64,000 nucleotides of DNA from positions 756,071 to 820,070 of the forward strand of contig CACRXP010000193.1 in NCBI GenBank assembly GCA_902702965.1, in the 5' to 3' direction. This document shows positions 1 to 12,600 of the stretch, in pieces. Under the pieces are notes generated by a model that made no database searches, was not told where the DNA came from, and was given only the letters and a program-made list of their open reading frames with translations. A program made the translations under genes and the position numbers. The DNA is from Spirometra erinaceieuropaei (taxonomy: Eukaryota > Platyhelminthes > Cestoda > Diphyllobothriidea > Diphyllobothriidae). How positions within the stretch are numbered: the stretch's first letter is position 1; every line of letters begins with the position of its first letter.

Positions 1-1085
1 TAAGGTTTTGTGGGTAAGAAGACTCGAAGCTGGCCTTTGCTTCCTTTTTCGCATCAACTCTAGCTCCAGTCTTTTGCACATTGACACCCTCACTCCGAGA
101 GATCGGTCTTATGCCACGCGCAACTCCTGCATGGTGATTCCGCCGCCTCTTTGTACTACATCTAAGCGCTCCCTCTTTTTTGCTTCCAAATATGCCTTCC
201 TTTGGAATAATCTTCCGCCTGAAATTAGATTATCGCCTAGGTTACTGATATTCAAGTCGAAATTACGCAAACATCTTACACTGGATAGCATATACGCACT
301 GTTAACGGTCTCATTCACGAACACTCAGATTCTTGACTTCGAGAAGGGTCCTCCTGGGATTTAGTGGTACATTAAGTGGTAACTCTTAATTATATCATTA
401 GAAACCCCTGTTTTGTATTGGTTTCTAAATCCATTGCTATCCTTCCCCCCATAGCGACAATTTTCGCGGTTTTTGATGTCATCTCCCGCATTCCGACCTC
501 ATGCGGTCTGTCGACACTCACGGCGGAACCCTCAGTATTCACTGTCTACTAGTAGTTCGGTCGTACCTCCCTTCCTCACTGATCGGCTGAGCTCGAAGCG
601 TGCTGTGGCCGATCGCATCTCGGTCCCTCTCGTCTGGCCTCTTTGACGCGGCGTACCAATCAGGCCCAGACGATCTCAATTGTGAATCCCGTATACAATG
701 CCATTTGCAAGCCAGTCCTGTCTGACCCACATTCGTACCCATCAAGGCTGGCATTTATTGCTACCCGGACGATGACCGTCAACATTCCGTTATATACCGC
801 CACCTACAGGCCAGTCCTGCTCGCTTTTTTCTGTTATTATTTTTAAAGAGGGGTTTTTTTTCTCCTGTAAAATTAATCCAATCATTTTTAACTTTTTGTA
901 TGGAGTTTTTTTTTCACCCCTCAATCATCATGTTTCTCAATGGACTTCTAATTTAGAAACTAGGAATTGCATTTTGTAATGATTCGGCCTACATCGTCTA
1001 AAACTCGCATGCAAATTTATTTTAACTTGCTTTGATGGGACCACGACGGGTCTTTAATAAAAATTATCTGTCTATCTATTACAAA
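1..1085 (+). mobile_element. 3' end of a non-LTR retrotransposon (LINE), cut by the window edge
   Basis: An open stretch at 8-364 reads like the last part of a LINE reverse transcriptase. It has SYATR, a proline-rich patch, then FLWNNLPPEIR followed by FKSKLRKHL, which is the usual C-terminal pattern of CR1/Jockey-type elements. A long non-coding tail follows. It has T-rich tracts and ends near 1060-1085 with an AATAAA-containing segment and a TCTATCTATT-like tail. The 5' part of the element is outside the window. The class is recognised from the protein pattern; the exact clade is not certain. Confidence 0.7.
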
Positions 1086-1094
1086 AGGGACTAT

Positions 1095-1720
1095 TTTTGC
1101 TATTTAAACTCTTATATAATCGCACATTTAACCCACTCACCTCTTTATGACATGATATCCACCCACGACGTAACAGTCACCGTGAGGTCTTTTTATTTTT
1201 TCCTTCGGCACGTACTGTTAAATATCGTCGGTTCTATTCTGTAAATGAAATTGCTATTTGGAATAAACTACCCATGAGTGTGAAAACTCTGCAAAATTAT
1301 CCTTTATTTAAGAGAACTATTACTCGATTTTTGCATTCAGAAAAGTTCCCACAAATTTTGGGTGCTGAAAACTCTGATCGACTGTTCCGTAACGATGGCG
1401 TTTGTGGTCTGTGAACACTTTGGCCGGTCACACCAGCTGTTCCTCTACGCCTCTTCTTAGGATATCCCCAACTTCATGAAAGGAATTTGGCGTCCGATAA
1501 TCTCCGATACCGTGCAACCTCCCCCCTTCTTGACGGTCGATATTCTACCACCGCCGGCAGTTTTTTTTCCTGAGCCGTCCAAACTATAAAAATCACCATC
1601 AACTATATTTTTATCCATTTAGCTCAGGAGTTTTTTTTCACTGCTGGTCGGATTTATGTTTAATCGCTTCCCTTGGCAATGTCTGTAAACTGGCATTAAA
1701 TAAAATTTATATACATATAT
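1095..1720 (+). mobile_element. LINE 3' fragment (second family), plus orientation
   Basis: In shifting frames the stretch 1130-1345 encodes a decayed RT C-terminus (RRFYSVNEIAIWNKLP followed by FKRTITRFLH). The tail to about 1715 ends in an A/T-rich run. The same sequence occurs in reverse orientation at 3880-4545, so this is a repeat copy and not a host gene. Frameshifts make it inactive. Confidence 0.65.
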
Positions 1721-2439
1721 ATATGCGCTTATTGACGCTTTTTGTTCTTCCCTCTCCGTCTCTACCCGTTTTCAACATTCCATTTACATTATCGACTCTC
1801 TTAGTTGTCCAGCTTATACCTGTTTGTCTGAAATGCTGTATGCCGTGTAATGCCGAAGTCAAGAAACGATCAATCAAACCAACCGGGACCGACCGCTGTT
1901 CCACCTGATTCCATCCAGGCGACGAACGTTAACCCAGGGCCGATCTTTCCAACAGAATAGCTAGACGAACAACCTATTTCACCGGTTGTCAGTCTATCTG
2001 CCCATCTGCTATGGGGGTGGTCGCACAGTTCTTTCGGGTTTTCAGGAGGCTTGTCATAGTTGTCTGGACTAAGATCTGAAAAATATAAATACATATCAGG
2101 AGTCAGGAACATTCAATGGAAAGTCAAAATCAAAGCTGTCAAACTAATATTTAATCATGCATCATATTGTTCTTGTGAATGCGACATTATAGGAGTAATG
2201 GTCAACTGTTTACTATGATGTAATATAGTTGTATATATGTTTAATATGGCTTTAATATAGACTAAAGTACAACTAATATGCATGGTTTGTTAGAAATTGA
2301 TGTTATTATTAGCTTCTTAAGAGTATTTAGTGTCAGGTGACATAGCTGATGGAAATGAGAAAGGGAGGAAAGAAGGAATAGCACTATCTGTTCTATGTTT
2401 ATCAATGATGCTGTCTTTAATAAATTCGATTGTTTTTAG
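1721..2439. other. Unassigned A/T-rich sequence
   Basis: Between two LINE fragments. It holds only short random ORFs on both strands (largest about 80 codons), with no recognisable motif, RNA gene or repeat arm. Confidence 0.5.
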
Positions 2440-3850
2440 TGATAGGTTCCGGTATTATTCAAGCGGCTGCCATCATCTGAGACCTTTCGTACCAAATTCT
2501 ATATCAAACAATTGACTTGAAAAATGTCCTATATTATTCAAAAATAAATGTATACTGTTATTTGAAAGGAATTTCCTAGTTTTTATTTTAAACTCGATAA
2601 GGATTCGACTTTTCCAAATAGAAATTGGAAGAGCATTCCAGATGGTCACATATCTTATGGAGTAGAAATTTAACCGTTGGGACTTTGTGGATATGGGGAT
2701 GCTTATAATATCTTCGTTATTTCTGGTGTTTCTGAGGACGTTTTGGTTTGTTAGTAGATTCATTTTGGGAATATCTTTGTCATAGGTGACCTTGAATAGG
2801 AAGTGTTGACTATTTTGGAGTTTTCTGATCCAGAGGGGTCGAAGACCGTATTTATGATATAGTTCTAAGTATCAATTCTGGACAAAGATCTAATTAAACG
2901 CCATTGCGAAAAGTTGTATTGTTAGTGCATTTAAGGTGCGATTTTTGCATATGAGTCCACACAGGCAAGTGGCTTTCGGTGATATTTTTGGACGTCGGGA
3001 GATAAGTGAAGGGTATTTGTATAACTGAGACCTAAATCTTTTAACGGTTGGGTCACCGTTATTTGATTGTCCTCGAATATTATGGGCGGAAGTTTTTGTG
3101 GATCGAAGATCAGGAGATGACATTTTTTGGGCGAAAAAAGCATCTGTCATTGACTACTTCATTCGTTGAGCTTTCAGAGATCACCTTCGATTGCTCTGTG
3201 AGCGTTGGCTGCTGTAGTCCCGTTTCAGGCATATGCAAGCTTCAGGTGGTCAGCATATAAAACCGTCTTAGTTGACACAGATATGGACGATAAGTCGTGA
3301 ATATATATGAGAAATAGAAGGGGACCTAAGATAGTGCCTTGAAGTACTCCATTGGTAATAGGGGATGGTTCCGATATTTCTTTTCGAATTTGCACCACTT
3401 CATATCGGTGCTGAGGATACGATTTACGAAAATCGAGAAGAAGAGACCTAATGCAATGACTTTATAGCTTTATTAGTAGTCCTTTTGTGGGACTTATTCA
3501 AAGGCCTTTTTTTAGATCGAAGTACATTGAGGCTACTGTGTTTCCATCATCTGTACTACTGGAAACGTAGTCCAGAAAAGTGAGATGACAGGACTGACGG
3601 GACTTTTTGAGCAAAAATGCATGTTGAGAGGGGGCAATGAGGTTGACGTTTATGAGATGTCTAGCAATTGGTTTAAGACTATTTTTTCGAGGATTTTAGC
3701 TATAGCCGATGTTCGGTGGACACCACGAGAGTTTTGGATATGAAATCGGTTGCCGATTTTAATAATAGAGGCGATGGTCGAGTATTTTCACACGGCCGGG
3801 AGAATTCCACTTGATTGGGGTAGGGTAAATAACTTAGATGGGAGTCTTGG
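2440..3850 (-). mobile_element. LINE reverse transcriptase region, decayed, minus strand
   Basis: Read right to left, the stretch carries RT landmarks in order. Near 3680-3800 are IIKIGNRF and HRTSAIAKILEKI, the fingers region before the RT core. Near 3300-3390 is GVLQGTILGPLLFLIYIHDL, corresponding to the canonical GVPQGSxLGPLLF block. Near 3240-3260 is YAD followed by H, where YADD is expected. KDLGLSYTN lies near 3030-3060, and TIWNALPISIW with FKIKTRKFL at 2560-2650 is the C-terminus. Frames shift several times, so it is a pseudogene. It appears to be one element with the endonuclease segment at 4546-5930, interrupted by a nested LINE at 3880-4545. Confidence 0.75.
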
Positions 3851-3879
3851 AACACATGTCATATGTTGCAGAATACATA

Positions 3880-4545
3880 ATAATAATAACAATAATAATG
3901 ATAACAATTTTATATGATGCCAGTTTACAGTCATTGTCAGGGAAGCGTTGAACACAAAGCCGGCCGGCAGTAAAAAACCCCTATCGAAAAGGAATAAAAA
4001 AAACTTGGGGATGGTTTTTATGGTTTGGATTGTTCAGGAGAAAAAAAAACTGCTGACCACAAACTGCCGACAGTCAAGAAGGTAGGGGTTGCACGGTATC
4101 GGATATTATCAATCGCCGATTCTTTTCATGAAGTTGGGGCTGGTCAAAACAGAAGCGCGGAGGAACAGCTGTCGCTGTTGGCTAGAGAAATTGTCCCTGG
4201 TGAGACCGGCCATAGTGATCATTGACCACAAATGCCGTCGCTACGGTAGAGTAGTCGATCAGTGGATTCAGCACCCAAAACTTGTGAGAGCTTTTCGGAA
4301 TGCAAAAATCGAGTAATAGTTCTCTAAAATAAAGGATAATGTTGCAGAGTCTTCACATGCCGGGGTAGTTAATCCCAAATAGCAATTGCATTTAAAGAAA
4401 AAACCGACGATATTTAACAGTATGTGCCAGAGGAAGAATTAAAAAGGCCTCACGGTGATTGTTACGTCGGGGATGGACACGGTGTCTTAAAGTAGTGAGT
4501 GGATTAAAGGTACGATTAAATAAAGACTTAAATAGCATGGCAGGA
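3880..4545 (-). mobile_element. Nested LINE 3' fragment, inverted copy of 1095-1720
   Basis: The reverse complement matches 1095-1720 closely, including the blocks around CCGACGTAACA, CACCGTGAGG, CTGTTAAATATCGTCGG and CTGTAAACTGGCAT. The copy ends at the low-coordinate side in an (AAT)n-like tail at 3875-3905, the expected 3' tail of a LINE inserted on the minus strand. It separates the RT and endonuclease parts of the host LINE, so it inserted later. Confidence 0.7.
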
Positions 4546-5930
4546 TTTTGTCCGTCCCATAGGAGTTGGCGTTGGATAGTTGTTTAATGGCTACTTTAAT
4601 AGTTTCCTCACAAAACGGATCTCACTATGAATGCGTTCTGTCGTCTGGGTCGGTTGGGGGGTCGCTCCCTCCTCGACTGTGTAGTTTGCCGAGAAGTACT
4701 TGTTGAATGAGTTTGCTATTTGGTTGTCATTTGTTATAACTTGTCCTGATTCATCATAGTTCGAGGCCCTGACTGTCAATGACTTTTCATTTGTTTCTGA
4801 AACACCAGAGCTGTCCTTTCAGGGGATTCTAGTACCCGATGTTCTGCTGCTATGGTCTTTTGCGTCTCCATTTTCGTAACTAGGTCGTAAATTTTTCTAA
4901 CTCGTCGGAGTGTGGATAAATAACTTATTGAGGGGTTTTGTAGCTGTTTTTTAATTAAGTTGACAGGAAGTTTGGGATTAGGGGTTTCTGATACCAGAAT
5001 CTTTCGTCTACCAAGGTATCTCGAATTTTAAATAGGACAGAGGATAATAGGTTACCTGCTTCCATAGGAGATCTCCTATGGAAGATTGGAGCCTATACCC
5101 TCTGAATACATCATGTATTCAGAAGATAAAGGCTCCAATCTACTGACCTAATGTAGTTGTTCATGGGGTCTTTGTCAGGTTTTTTTTACGTTTACGCGGA
5201 TGTTCCTAAAATCGGGTGCCAGTTTTGCGTTTATGGGGAGCGTTGATATTATTCATTTGTGGTAACTTTCAAAGGTTACGCAGTCGTAGTACATATATTG
5301 GGGCCAGGTATCGTTGGTGAAAATAACGTCTAGTATATTGTTTCCTCGAGTGGGTTTGTCTACTATTTATGCCCAGTTATCAAAGGTAATTGAAGATAAC
5401 AATTATTCGTGCCTGGTAGGTGCCGATAATTCGACCCATTTTATTACCGGGCGGTTAAGGTTGGCTGCGATTATCTTATATTCATTTTTAATGTTAGCTA
5501 TATTATTTATCAAGTGGTTGAGACTAGTGGCATAATTACTACATTCTGGAGGGGAGTAAAGGCTTCGAACTAGCATGTTTTCTTGGGTAGGAGATTTTAT
5601 TTGGGCAAAATACGCTTCTTCAACAACGGTTTCGGTTGGGATAGCAATAACACTTTGTTCAATGGTAGTATTGATGTAGATAAGACAACCTCCGCGTCGC
5701 TTGCTAATACGGGCCTGTCGATAGAAATTATAACTTGGGACATATAGCGAAGCATTTGATATAAGTTCGCTTGCCAATGTCTCTGAAATGTAAATTATAT
5801 CGGGGTTATATATATCAATAAAAGTTCTGATTTGGAATATTGTGTTGACAGTCGCTCTCGAATTTCTAAGAGATATCTTTAAGATGACGGATATGGAAGA
5901 GTTGGGCTGTGGTGAAAAGAAGGACTTCTG
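4546..5930 (-). mobile_element. LINE endonuclease and linker region, decayed, minus strand
   Basis: The open stretch 5403-5777 read on the minus strand resembles the middle of an AP-type (EEP) endonuclease of LINEs: RRGGCLIYIN, VVEEAYFAQI, LVRSLYSPPECSN and IIAANLNRP, where the last corresponds to the usual GDFN-type block. A second open stretch at 4591-4779 contains ITNDNQIANSFNKYFSANYT, typical of the linker between endonuclease and RT. Stops and frameshifts show it is dead. The catalytic Asp of the GDFN motif is replaced (AANLN). Confidence 0.65.
5059..5140. repeat. Perfect 26-nt palindrome followed by a hairpin
   Basis: 5059-5084 is a perfect palindrome centred on GGAGATCTCC. It runs directly into a second structure. 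The outer stem GATTGGAGCC (5084-5093) pairs with GGCTCCAATC (5131-5140). The inner stem TCTGAATACA (5101-5110) pairs with TGTATTCAGA (5114-5123) across a 3-nt loop. The pair sits inside the LINE endonuclease region and does not belong to its coding pattern, so it may be a small insertion. Confidence 0.7.
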
Positions 5931-7195
5931 AGTGTAATTTTATCGAGTAATGGACCAAATGGAGGTAATAGTGTGGTTCTTGGAGGATATGGTGATGCGT
6001 ACGGCGAAATTTGAGTGCATGGGCTACTGTGTATGGTTTGAGTGTACATAGGGGTAGGTGTGTTAACTAGGTGGTAATTGTACCTAAATGGAGTTTCAGT
6101 TGTGGATGGGGGGGGGGAGTGTAAAAGCCGAAGTGATTTGTGGGGTTGTCATTAGGTGGTAAGAAGTTTGAAATGTTAGAGTGGTTTGGCTTATTCCTAT
6201 GCCATGTAGGTGGATTTTGGGGAGTCGAGATACAGTTAAAGAAGCTTATTTGTTTCTGGTTAGAGTTTGGAGAACTCCTTTTTATATATTAATAAGGATT
6301 TTTGGTTTTTGTGTCCTGTTTGGCAGTCGATTTCTTGTACTGGTTGATCGGTTTTGGTGGGCGTATTAAAACTTATATTGCTACATCATGGTGTCACGTG
6401 ACTGGGTCCGGGATATGCGACATCATTCTGTTCTATTTGAACGTTGTTGTTTTGTTGTGCCTCCCTCGTTTGTTTCTGTCCAGCATTCCCAACTGACTTT
6501 GCAGCTAGGCGTTTTTTGTCATGAGAACTAGTGTCAGAAGTACTTGTTGAAGGTCCTTTTACGTGGGCTGTAGGTTTATCATTCTGTTAACGCTGGTATG
6601 TGCATGGCTTTTTATTAGAGCCGAAAAAGAAGTAGTAGTTAGAGGTTCGATTGAGGGACCGGAGTGCTGATGATGGAGTTTGTAATTGGTGTCTGTTTCC
6701 AAAGTTTATGTCTTTGCATCGGGGTCAAATTTGGACACATAAATTCGTTTAGGTTACGCAGATTTCTGCTTAATTCAGGGTTTTGTAGGACAAGCGCAGC
6801 TTCGATCTGTTAGCAGAAGGCTACTTAGACAGGTTTATTTCTCATCTAGTGTGAAGTCCTTTGGTGGTAGCCATGCGGATGTATAAGTTTTTGAATTAAG
6901 GGTGTTGGTTTAACCGTGTGGAGTATGCATATTGCTGATAATCAAACTGAGTCTGCGTTTTAATCCACCCGCAACTTCCAATGAAAATAAATGTATAGTC
7001 GATTTTATTTGTGGTAGGCTGGTTAGGCTATTCGTGAATGTATTTGAGTCTGCTAGTGAGTCGAGAATTATAAAAATGTGTTCATGTTTCCCGATAAACT
7101 TCTGTAATCGCACGATTTCCAAAAGATCTACTTTGTCGACAACAAACTTAACATCGGTTATGGTTAATTGGAGAGTGTATAAGGATTTATGTGTT
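5931..7195 (-). mobile_element. Possible 5' part (ORF1) of the same LINE
   Basis: On the minus strand 6910-7122 is open and reads like part of a LINE ORF1 (KFIGKHEHIFIILDSLADS and similar). Weak coding-like stretches continue toward the endonuclease at 5930. There is no decisive motif. The assignment rests on position upstream of the endonuclease and on the G/T-rich composition shared with the rest of the element. It could equally be unrelated intergenic DNA. Confidence 0.3.
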
Positions 7196-7224
7196 ATTTT
7201 CGTCTGGTAATAAAAATCGGTTGG

Positions 7225-7400
7225 AATTTAACGCAGAAATACACCAGCGGTTAGAGGCGTGAGCTTCTACCTAACAGGTCGCGAGTCCGAGACTCGGTTG
7301 TTCCACACTTCGGGGTTGGGTATGACTAGCTGACAACGGCTGATAAGCGAGAAATGGCCATTCCAGTCTCCCTTGTCTTTGTCGGTAATAACATACTGCC
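7225..7400 (+). mobile_element. tRNA-derived SINE
   Basis: The segment CACCAGCGGTTAGAGGCG near 7240-7260 resembles a degraded tRNA A box. About 40 nt later GGTCGCGAGTCCGAGACTC resembles a B box and T arm. It is followed by a non-tRNA body ending near CCCTTGTCTTTGTCGGTAAT. This is the usual layout of a SINE head plus unrelated tail. No intact cloverleaf can be drawn, so it is not a working tRNA gene. Confidence 0.5.
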
Positions 7401-8839
7401 TATATCACGCTTCGATGTGTGGTTGACGGTTGGTCTCGAGAGAGATCCCGTAAGGTAGAAAGGAACGGATGGATTCCGTAAGAACGATCAGTCAGCGTCC
7501 CCTACCACAATATGCAAAATATTTCAATTATAAACAAATTTCAACTTATCACGGATCAGAGGATTTCGAACGGTTGCGCAAAAACGGGCTTGCGAAATGT
7601 GGCTGTCAAGCTCGCGCTTACCATTGCGTCACACTGGGAACTCCATCATAACTGACGCTTTGCGTATTGATGGCATGCCGCTGACAGGCTTCTTAGACAT
7701 GGCTCTAAACCAAAGAAGACCTACGTAAGATTATAGTTAGAGAACGCGATCAATTTTTCGTCTTATATCGAAATAATTCGTTTTTCATACGCCCCCTGTC
7801 CTCAATTTAAGTGGAAGAGACAAATTTTCTAACACTCTGTTTTCTTTTTACTCTTTTTTATCTGCCCGCTTTCTTTATTGTTATGTCAGCGCTTTTGCCG
7901 CACGTTAAGCAGTTAAACTACACACCATTTCCTATATCTGCTATAATCACTTCGGCTAGTAGCCTGTCCTTTGATGACCTGAAGAGTTTTCGAGGGCAAA
8001 TAGAGCACAAAAGATCTGCGGAATAGAAATACAGCTCCAGACTTTGGAATTATGAATCTCTTGTCTCACGCTGGTTTGATTTCCGTGCTACTCTGATTCG
8101 AATCGGTTGACGCGTACTTACAAAAGTTTGTGTTTCTCTTTTTCCGCTTGATGGAGATTGCCTGCGATACGGTATTATGCTTTTGAAAGTCGCTCTTATT
8201 GTTACACTTTTTGTTTTCATTTGGTTTACTCTGTCTTAGTTGCAAGTTCATTTTCGCTGCCTATTTCCTTGTTCATTTACATCCACAACAAAACTTTGCA
8301 TGATGCTTTCATATGTGGCCAAGGCTCGACCATGGTCAAGAATGGCCACTGAGGTACAATCATGTGACAGGAAGTCGTCATCAGTTTTTGATCATCCCGT
8401 TTTTGGTGTAGTAAACTGAATTAATTTGACACTCACACCTTGTAAATGTGGTTCTTAAACCGCGAGCGTTTCGGCGCCATCCCTACCCTAGTAGCAATTC
8501 CACAGCGAGGTGACGGCGCCTCGCTGTGGAAAAGTCGCGATACAATGACCGATTTATAGCGGATTTTTTCCATGTGGTCGCTATGGAAACAATGGCGAAA
8601 AGTCGCGATACGGCATTATGCAGCTGCGGGACGGCATTCCTTAGCGACCTTTCCGTTTTAGCACCTACGAAAGCTCTTTTTCCCACCTCCCATCCGATTT
8701 AGTACTAAACGAACTACGGAACCCCCCCCCCCCCACGATAGTTGAAGGAAGGCGTTGTGACATGGTAGAAATAATGATTTATTATAAAAATAAAAAAATA
8801 CAATTATTCTGGGCACTAATCCTCTCGCGGCCGGGACGA
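7401..8839. other. Unassigned sequence
   Basis: Only short, unrelated ORFs on both strands. There is a poly-C run near 8722-8733 and a short inverted repeat near 8495-8530 (CCACAGCGAGGTGACGGCGC against CGCCTCGCTGTGG). A second repeated phrase, AAAAGTCGCGATAC, occurs twice (8528 and 8597). No gene is supported. Confidence 0.4.
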
Positions 8840-9620
8840 GGTGGGTTCTGTTGAGGGTTCTAAACCAAGTATGTGTAGTAATACTTCAGTTTCACTTACC
8901 GTCAGAGTCATCGATAAGGGAATCCGGCCGAGATCGCCTTTTCCGAAGGGCATCGAGCGATCTCTTCAGCCGCCTTGTGAAGGCGGCCTCAAGTTCATAT
9001 ACATCCACTCTCCATCCCTTGTTCCAGGCGGCATAAACGTCTGTTTTCCATGCAGAGTTACATGTAAGCAAGGGCCTACCCTTTATCACCTCGTAAACCT
9101 GTGACCCGCACAGGCCCTCCTTGGTTTTTTTCCTCGGAAATTGACGTGCATGGACGCCTCGTCATCAAACATGGCATAAAATACCCTCTTAACGAAGTCG
9201 TCGGTGTTGCGCCCACCGAGGCATACGAGGAAGTGCGTCGATGAATGTCATAAAATTCCCTTAGCCTTACCAGCTGCGACTTAACCTGGGGATCATGCAG
9301 TCTGCTGTTAACCTCCTGGAAGTCGGTTTTTGTACTTATGGGCCGCCTTAGGGGATTGGTTGGAAAGGCGGCCTCCGGGCTTCCTGGGGCCGGTTGTCGC
9401 CGAATGTCGTTAACCTGCATTGTGTGCTGGTTTTCAAGGATTTTCAAGTTGCTCTTTATGACCCAGGCAAGTTGTTTACGCAGAAATGCAATGCTCTTGC
9501 CCTGTCTTTTTATGTCAGCTTGCATTTCGTATATGGCTGCAGAATCGGGCTGTTTGTCCAGATGTTTACTGCTCCTATTGGTGGAAGTGTACTCTCACTC
9601 CCGTGTTTCCCAAGTCATTT
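8840..9620 (-). pseudogene. DUF4806-like reading frame, decayed
   Basis: On the minus strand 9076-9525 encodes a helical stretch (SIAFLRKQLAWVIKSNLKIL), then PISTKTDFQEVNSRLHDPQV, where the conserved block of DUF4806 proteins usually begins. After a frameshift near 9235 the next frame reads LVCLGGRNTDDFVKRVFYAM, the expected Gly-Gly then hydrophobic block. After an in-frame stop near 9090 the frame at 8892-9089 continues with GRPLLTCNSAW and ELEAAFTRRLKRSLDALRKR. Frameshift plus stops mean it cannot make one protein as assembled. DUF4806 frames in invertebrates are often multi-copy and linked to mobile DNA. The family match is from memory and not tested. Confidence 0.4.
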
Positions 9621-12600
9621 CAGCTCAAATAGGTCTGATAAGTACGTAGACTGCTAATTTAAACATATGCGTAGGTACATGTGCCCAGTGAACTGCAGTT
9701 CACTTGTTATTTTCTGAGAACATCATTTGGCTCGCTTAGTGTTCCTCAAACAGGTTGAGTAACATATGATCACTTTTCAGGTCTCCTTTTTCCCCAGCTG
9801 ACAGCATTTCAGGCGTATTTCGAAAGTACAAGTTAAACTTTTAGAGATCCAATCATCCCAAGACAGGGATAAATCCTTTTATGCTGGTAACGGTTTCTGC
9901 ATCAAATACTTGTCGTCAGCAAATGTCGAGTCCATTAGCTTGCTTTTCGGAAATGATGACGCCCGCTCCCAGAGGATGTTAACTATCCTGAAGCATTCAA
10001 TTATGGGCAGACTTGGAGATATTGCGCCGTAGATAAGAAACGTCCAATAGAAAACTCGGAGAACAGCCGTTAGGACACTAACCTTATCTCTACATAGGAT
10101 CTGCGATGACAGTAAAGCAATTTATAAACTTATGACTCGCCTCTTCAAATAAACAACTTTTGCTCTTTACAGTATTTGCTGACTAAGTTCACCTTAAATG
10201 TTTTTTGCCGTGCTATTTACTTCCTGGCCACCTCTGTCAAATTTCCGGACGATCTTTAGCAAGTTCATAATCCGTCTTTGGGTGCCATGCACGGTTACAA
10301 GGAATGAAGTTAGGTGGGTGGCATGTAAACTTGCTGAACGTTCGCGCATGGAGGACTTTTGTCACCAAAAGACTGCAAGACAGCCAGCGTACCCAAGGTT
10401 ACCGATAGCCCTTTATTCCCAACACTTATCCAGCATGTTTAACGCGGTGGTTTGTCACACAAGCAGACTTCTGTGTCAGCAGTCAGATGTAAAAAGTTAT
10501 GAAGTTGATAAAAGTATATTGAAATCGGTCGCAGCAAGAACAATTAATTCGACAGGCCGTTTAAAATTTTGCTCGGTCTTGTTATGGCGTGCCGACTGCC
10601 AATGGGCAGCATATCTTTATGTTACAAACAACTACGAATTAATAACTTTTTTAGCATTAAAAGATACCGTACTAGCAGCCCAGGTATTAGTTAGTAACTT
10701 TCTTCCAGACAATTTTTCCGTTTCTGACTACCTTGGGACAACTTCAGTTGTGTTCAAGTTCATTTCACGAAGTTACTGGCTGTCTGTACTCAAGCATTAT
10801 ATGCCCTTATATGTGATTTGACTTCTGGTTCGCAGAAATGCTACCGCGTAGACTCGACTTTCACGGTTGGGTATTTTCAGGACGTTTTAGTTCAACGAGA
10901 TTAGAAAGCATGGGTCCAATAACTCCAAATCAAACAGTTCTCTTTCTTCGCATCATGAAGTGCAAGTCCTTAGTCGCCAGCAGCTCTTGGCACAGGTTCT
11001 TAATTATAAAGTCACAAGCCGGAGGCCTTAAGCGAGATTAGGAGGACTGCATGACTTATAGGCGATCATGGGTGACTGGAGAAGAGCTGTTTGCGCCTCA
11101 GCCTCTTCTTCAGTTCACATTCATCACCACAACACCTCATCAGCTCCGATGTGTTCGAAGAAGCATTGATTACTGGTTACGGTGACATTATTTCAAAACC
11201 TGCGCGGTCACTACGAACCCTAGAAGTCGGGTCGTTCTCGATAGATTGGAGCAGCTGTCGACTGAGCCAACACTACATCCCATGAGCGGTGTCTTAATTT
11301 ACTAACGCATCTAGAACTACCAGGTATAAGTAAGTTGTTGAAATTTCGACGTCTTACTCTTATTTGATTTTGTTCAAATCTATGTAGTTTTTCCTCACTC
11401 TCTTTCTCTGTGCACATTCCCTAAGCCGTTGCCACGTTCACAGTTGACGTCTATCACTTTAATTATAGGCCCACATATCTGCACTCCTTCGATTGTTCAG
11501 CCCATCAGAAGCCCAGCCACACCTATACATACTACAAACCGATACCGTAAACACTTCCAGTAGTCGACTTGAATTTTGGAGTTCTGGGAAATGCGACGTC
11601 GTATAAGAGAGGAGGAAGGTAGATTCACCGTATTTAATTTTTATATGTTCTGTTTCCACTTTCTGCTCCATCCTTCTAATCAACTGCCCAGACACTGTGG
11701 TTCAGAATGGTCTGTTATCTTTCCTGAAAATTGGATACCCTAGCTAAGTCAAAAGCACTTATCGCCTCTCTACTTAAAAATTCCATTTGGTTCTGCCTGC
11801 ATAGTACTCACCTCGAAAATAATCAAGGGAACTTTTTACTGCCTAGCGAGTGTGAATGGGCTAATATAGAATTGTACAGTGAAGCCCATTTTACCACTTA
11901 TTATTTTATCATAGAGTTGCCTCTTTATGATATTAAACTCCTAGGTGCCCGTATCGTTTCACTATCCTCCGGAGTTCGTTCTTTTCCACTCCGTCGAAAT
12001 CCTCAATCAGGCTTGCGAACACTGTGTGGGCAACTTTGTATTTAACTCTTATTCTTTGAGCGACGAACATATTTTTAGGTCATCCCTGCCTACGCCCTCA
12101 ACGCCCAGAAAGACTCTTGTCATCAGACGCCCTGAGACAGGCTAGCTATGTCCTCCAGAAGTTTGGGTCCATCTTATCTGTAGACCGGCGGGATCCAGCT
12201 CGGCACTCGAGACTCTTCTGCTTTATTGTTTTTAATGACTTGGATCGTCTCCTGCAGGATCGCCATGCCACGGCACCAGCATCGGGCCTTGTTGTATCTT
12301 CTAGGGCAGTCTGAATGATGAAACTCGGTCCTTGGCATCCTGGTACCACCGTCGCTGCTGGTTCGCGACTGATTATTCGTCAGATCCGAGAACTTACTTA
12401 TTTCGCAGCCTACCTTTGTTGAAGATCATTCCACAATCTGCCACCTCTGGACGCACGGGCTAACCCGCAGTTAGGCTAACAGACGAACCCGTCTTCCTAG
12501 AGTGAACCTGTTGTTGTGTGGGCTTCAGAACTTTCAGTATCGATCAGTGCTGACTTGTCTTGCATGCTACCTGACGCTAATTCCTCAGTGCCGTGCCCAG

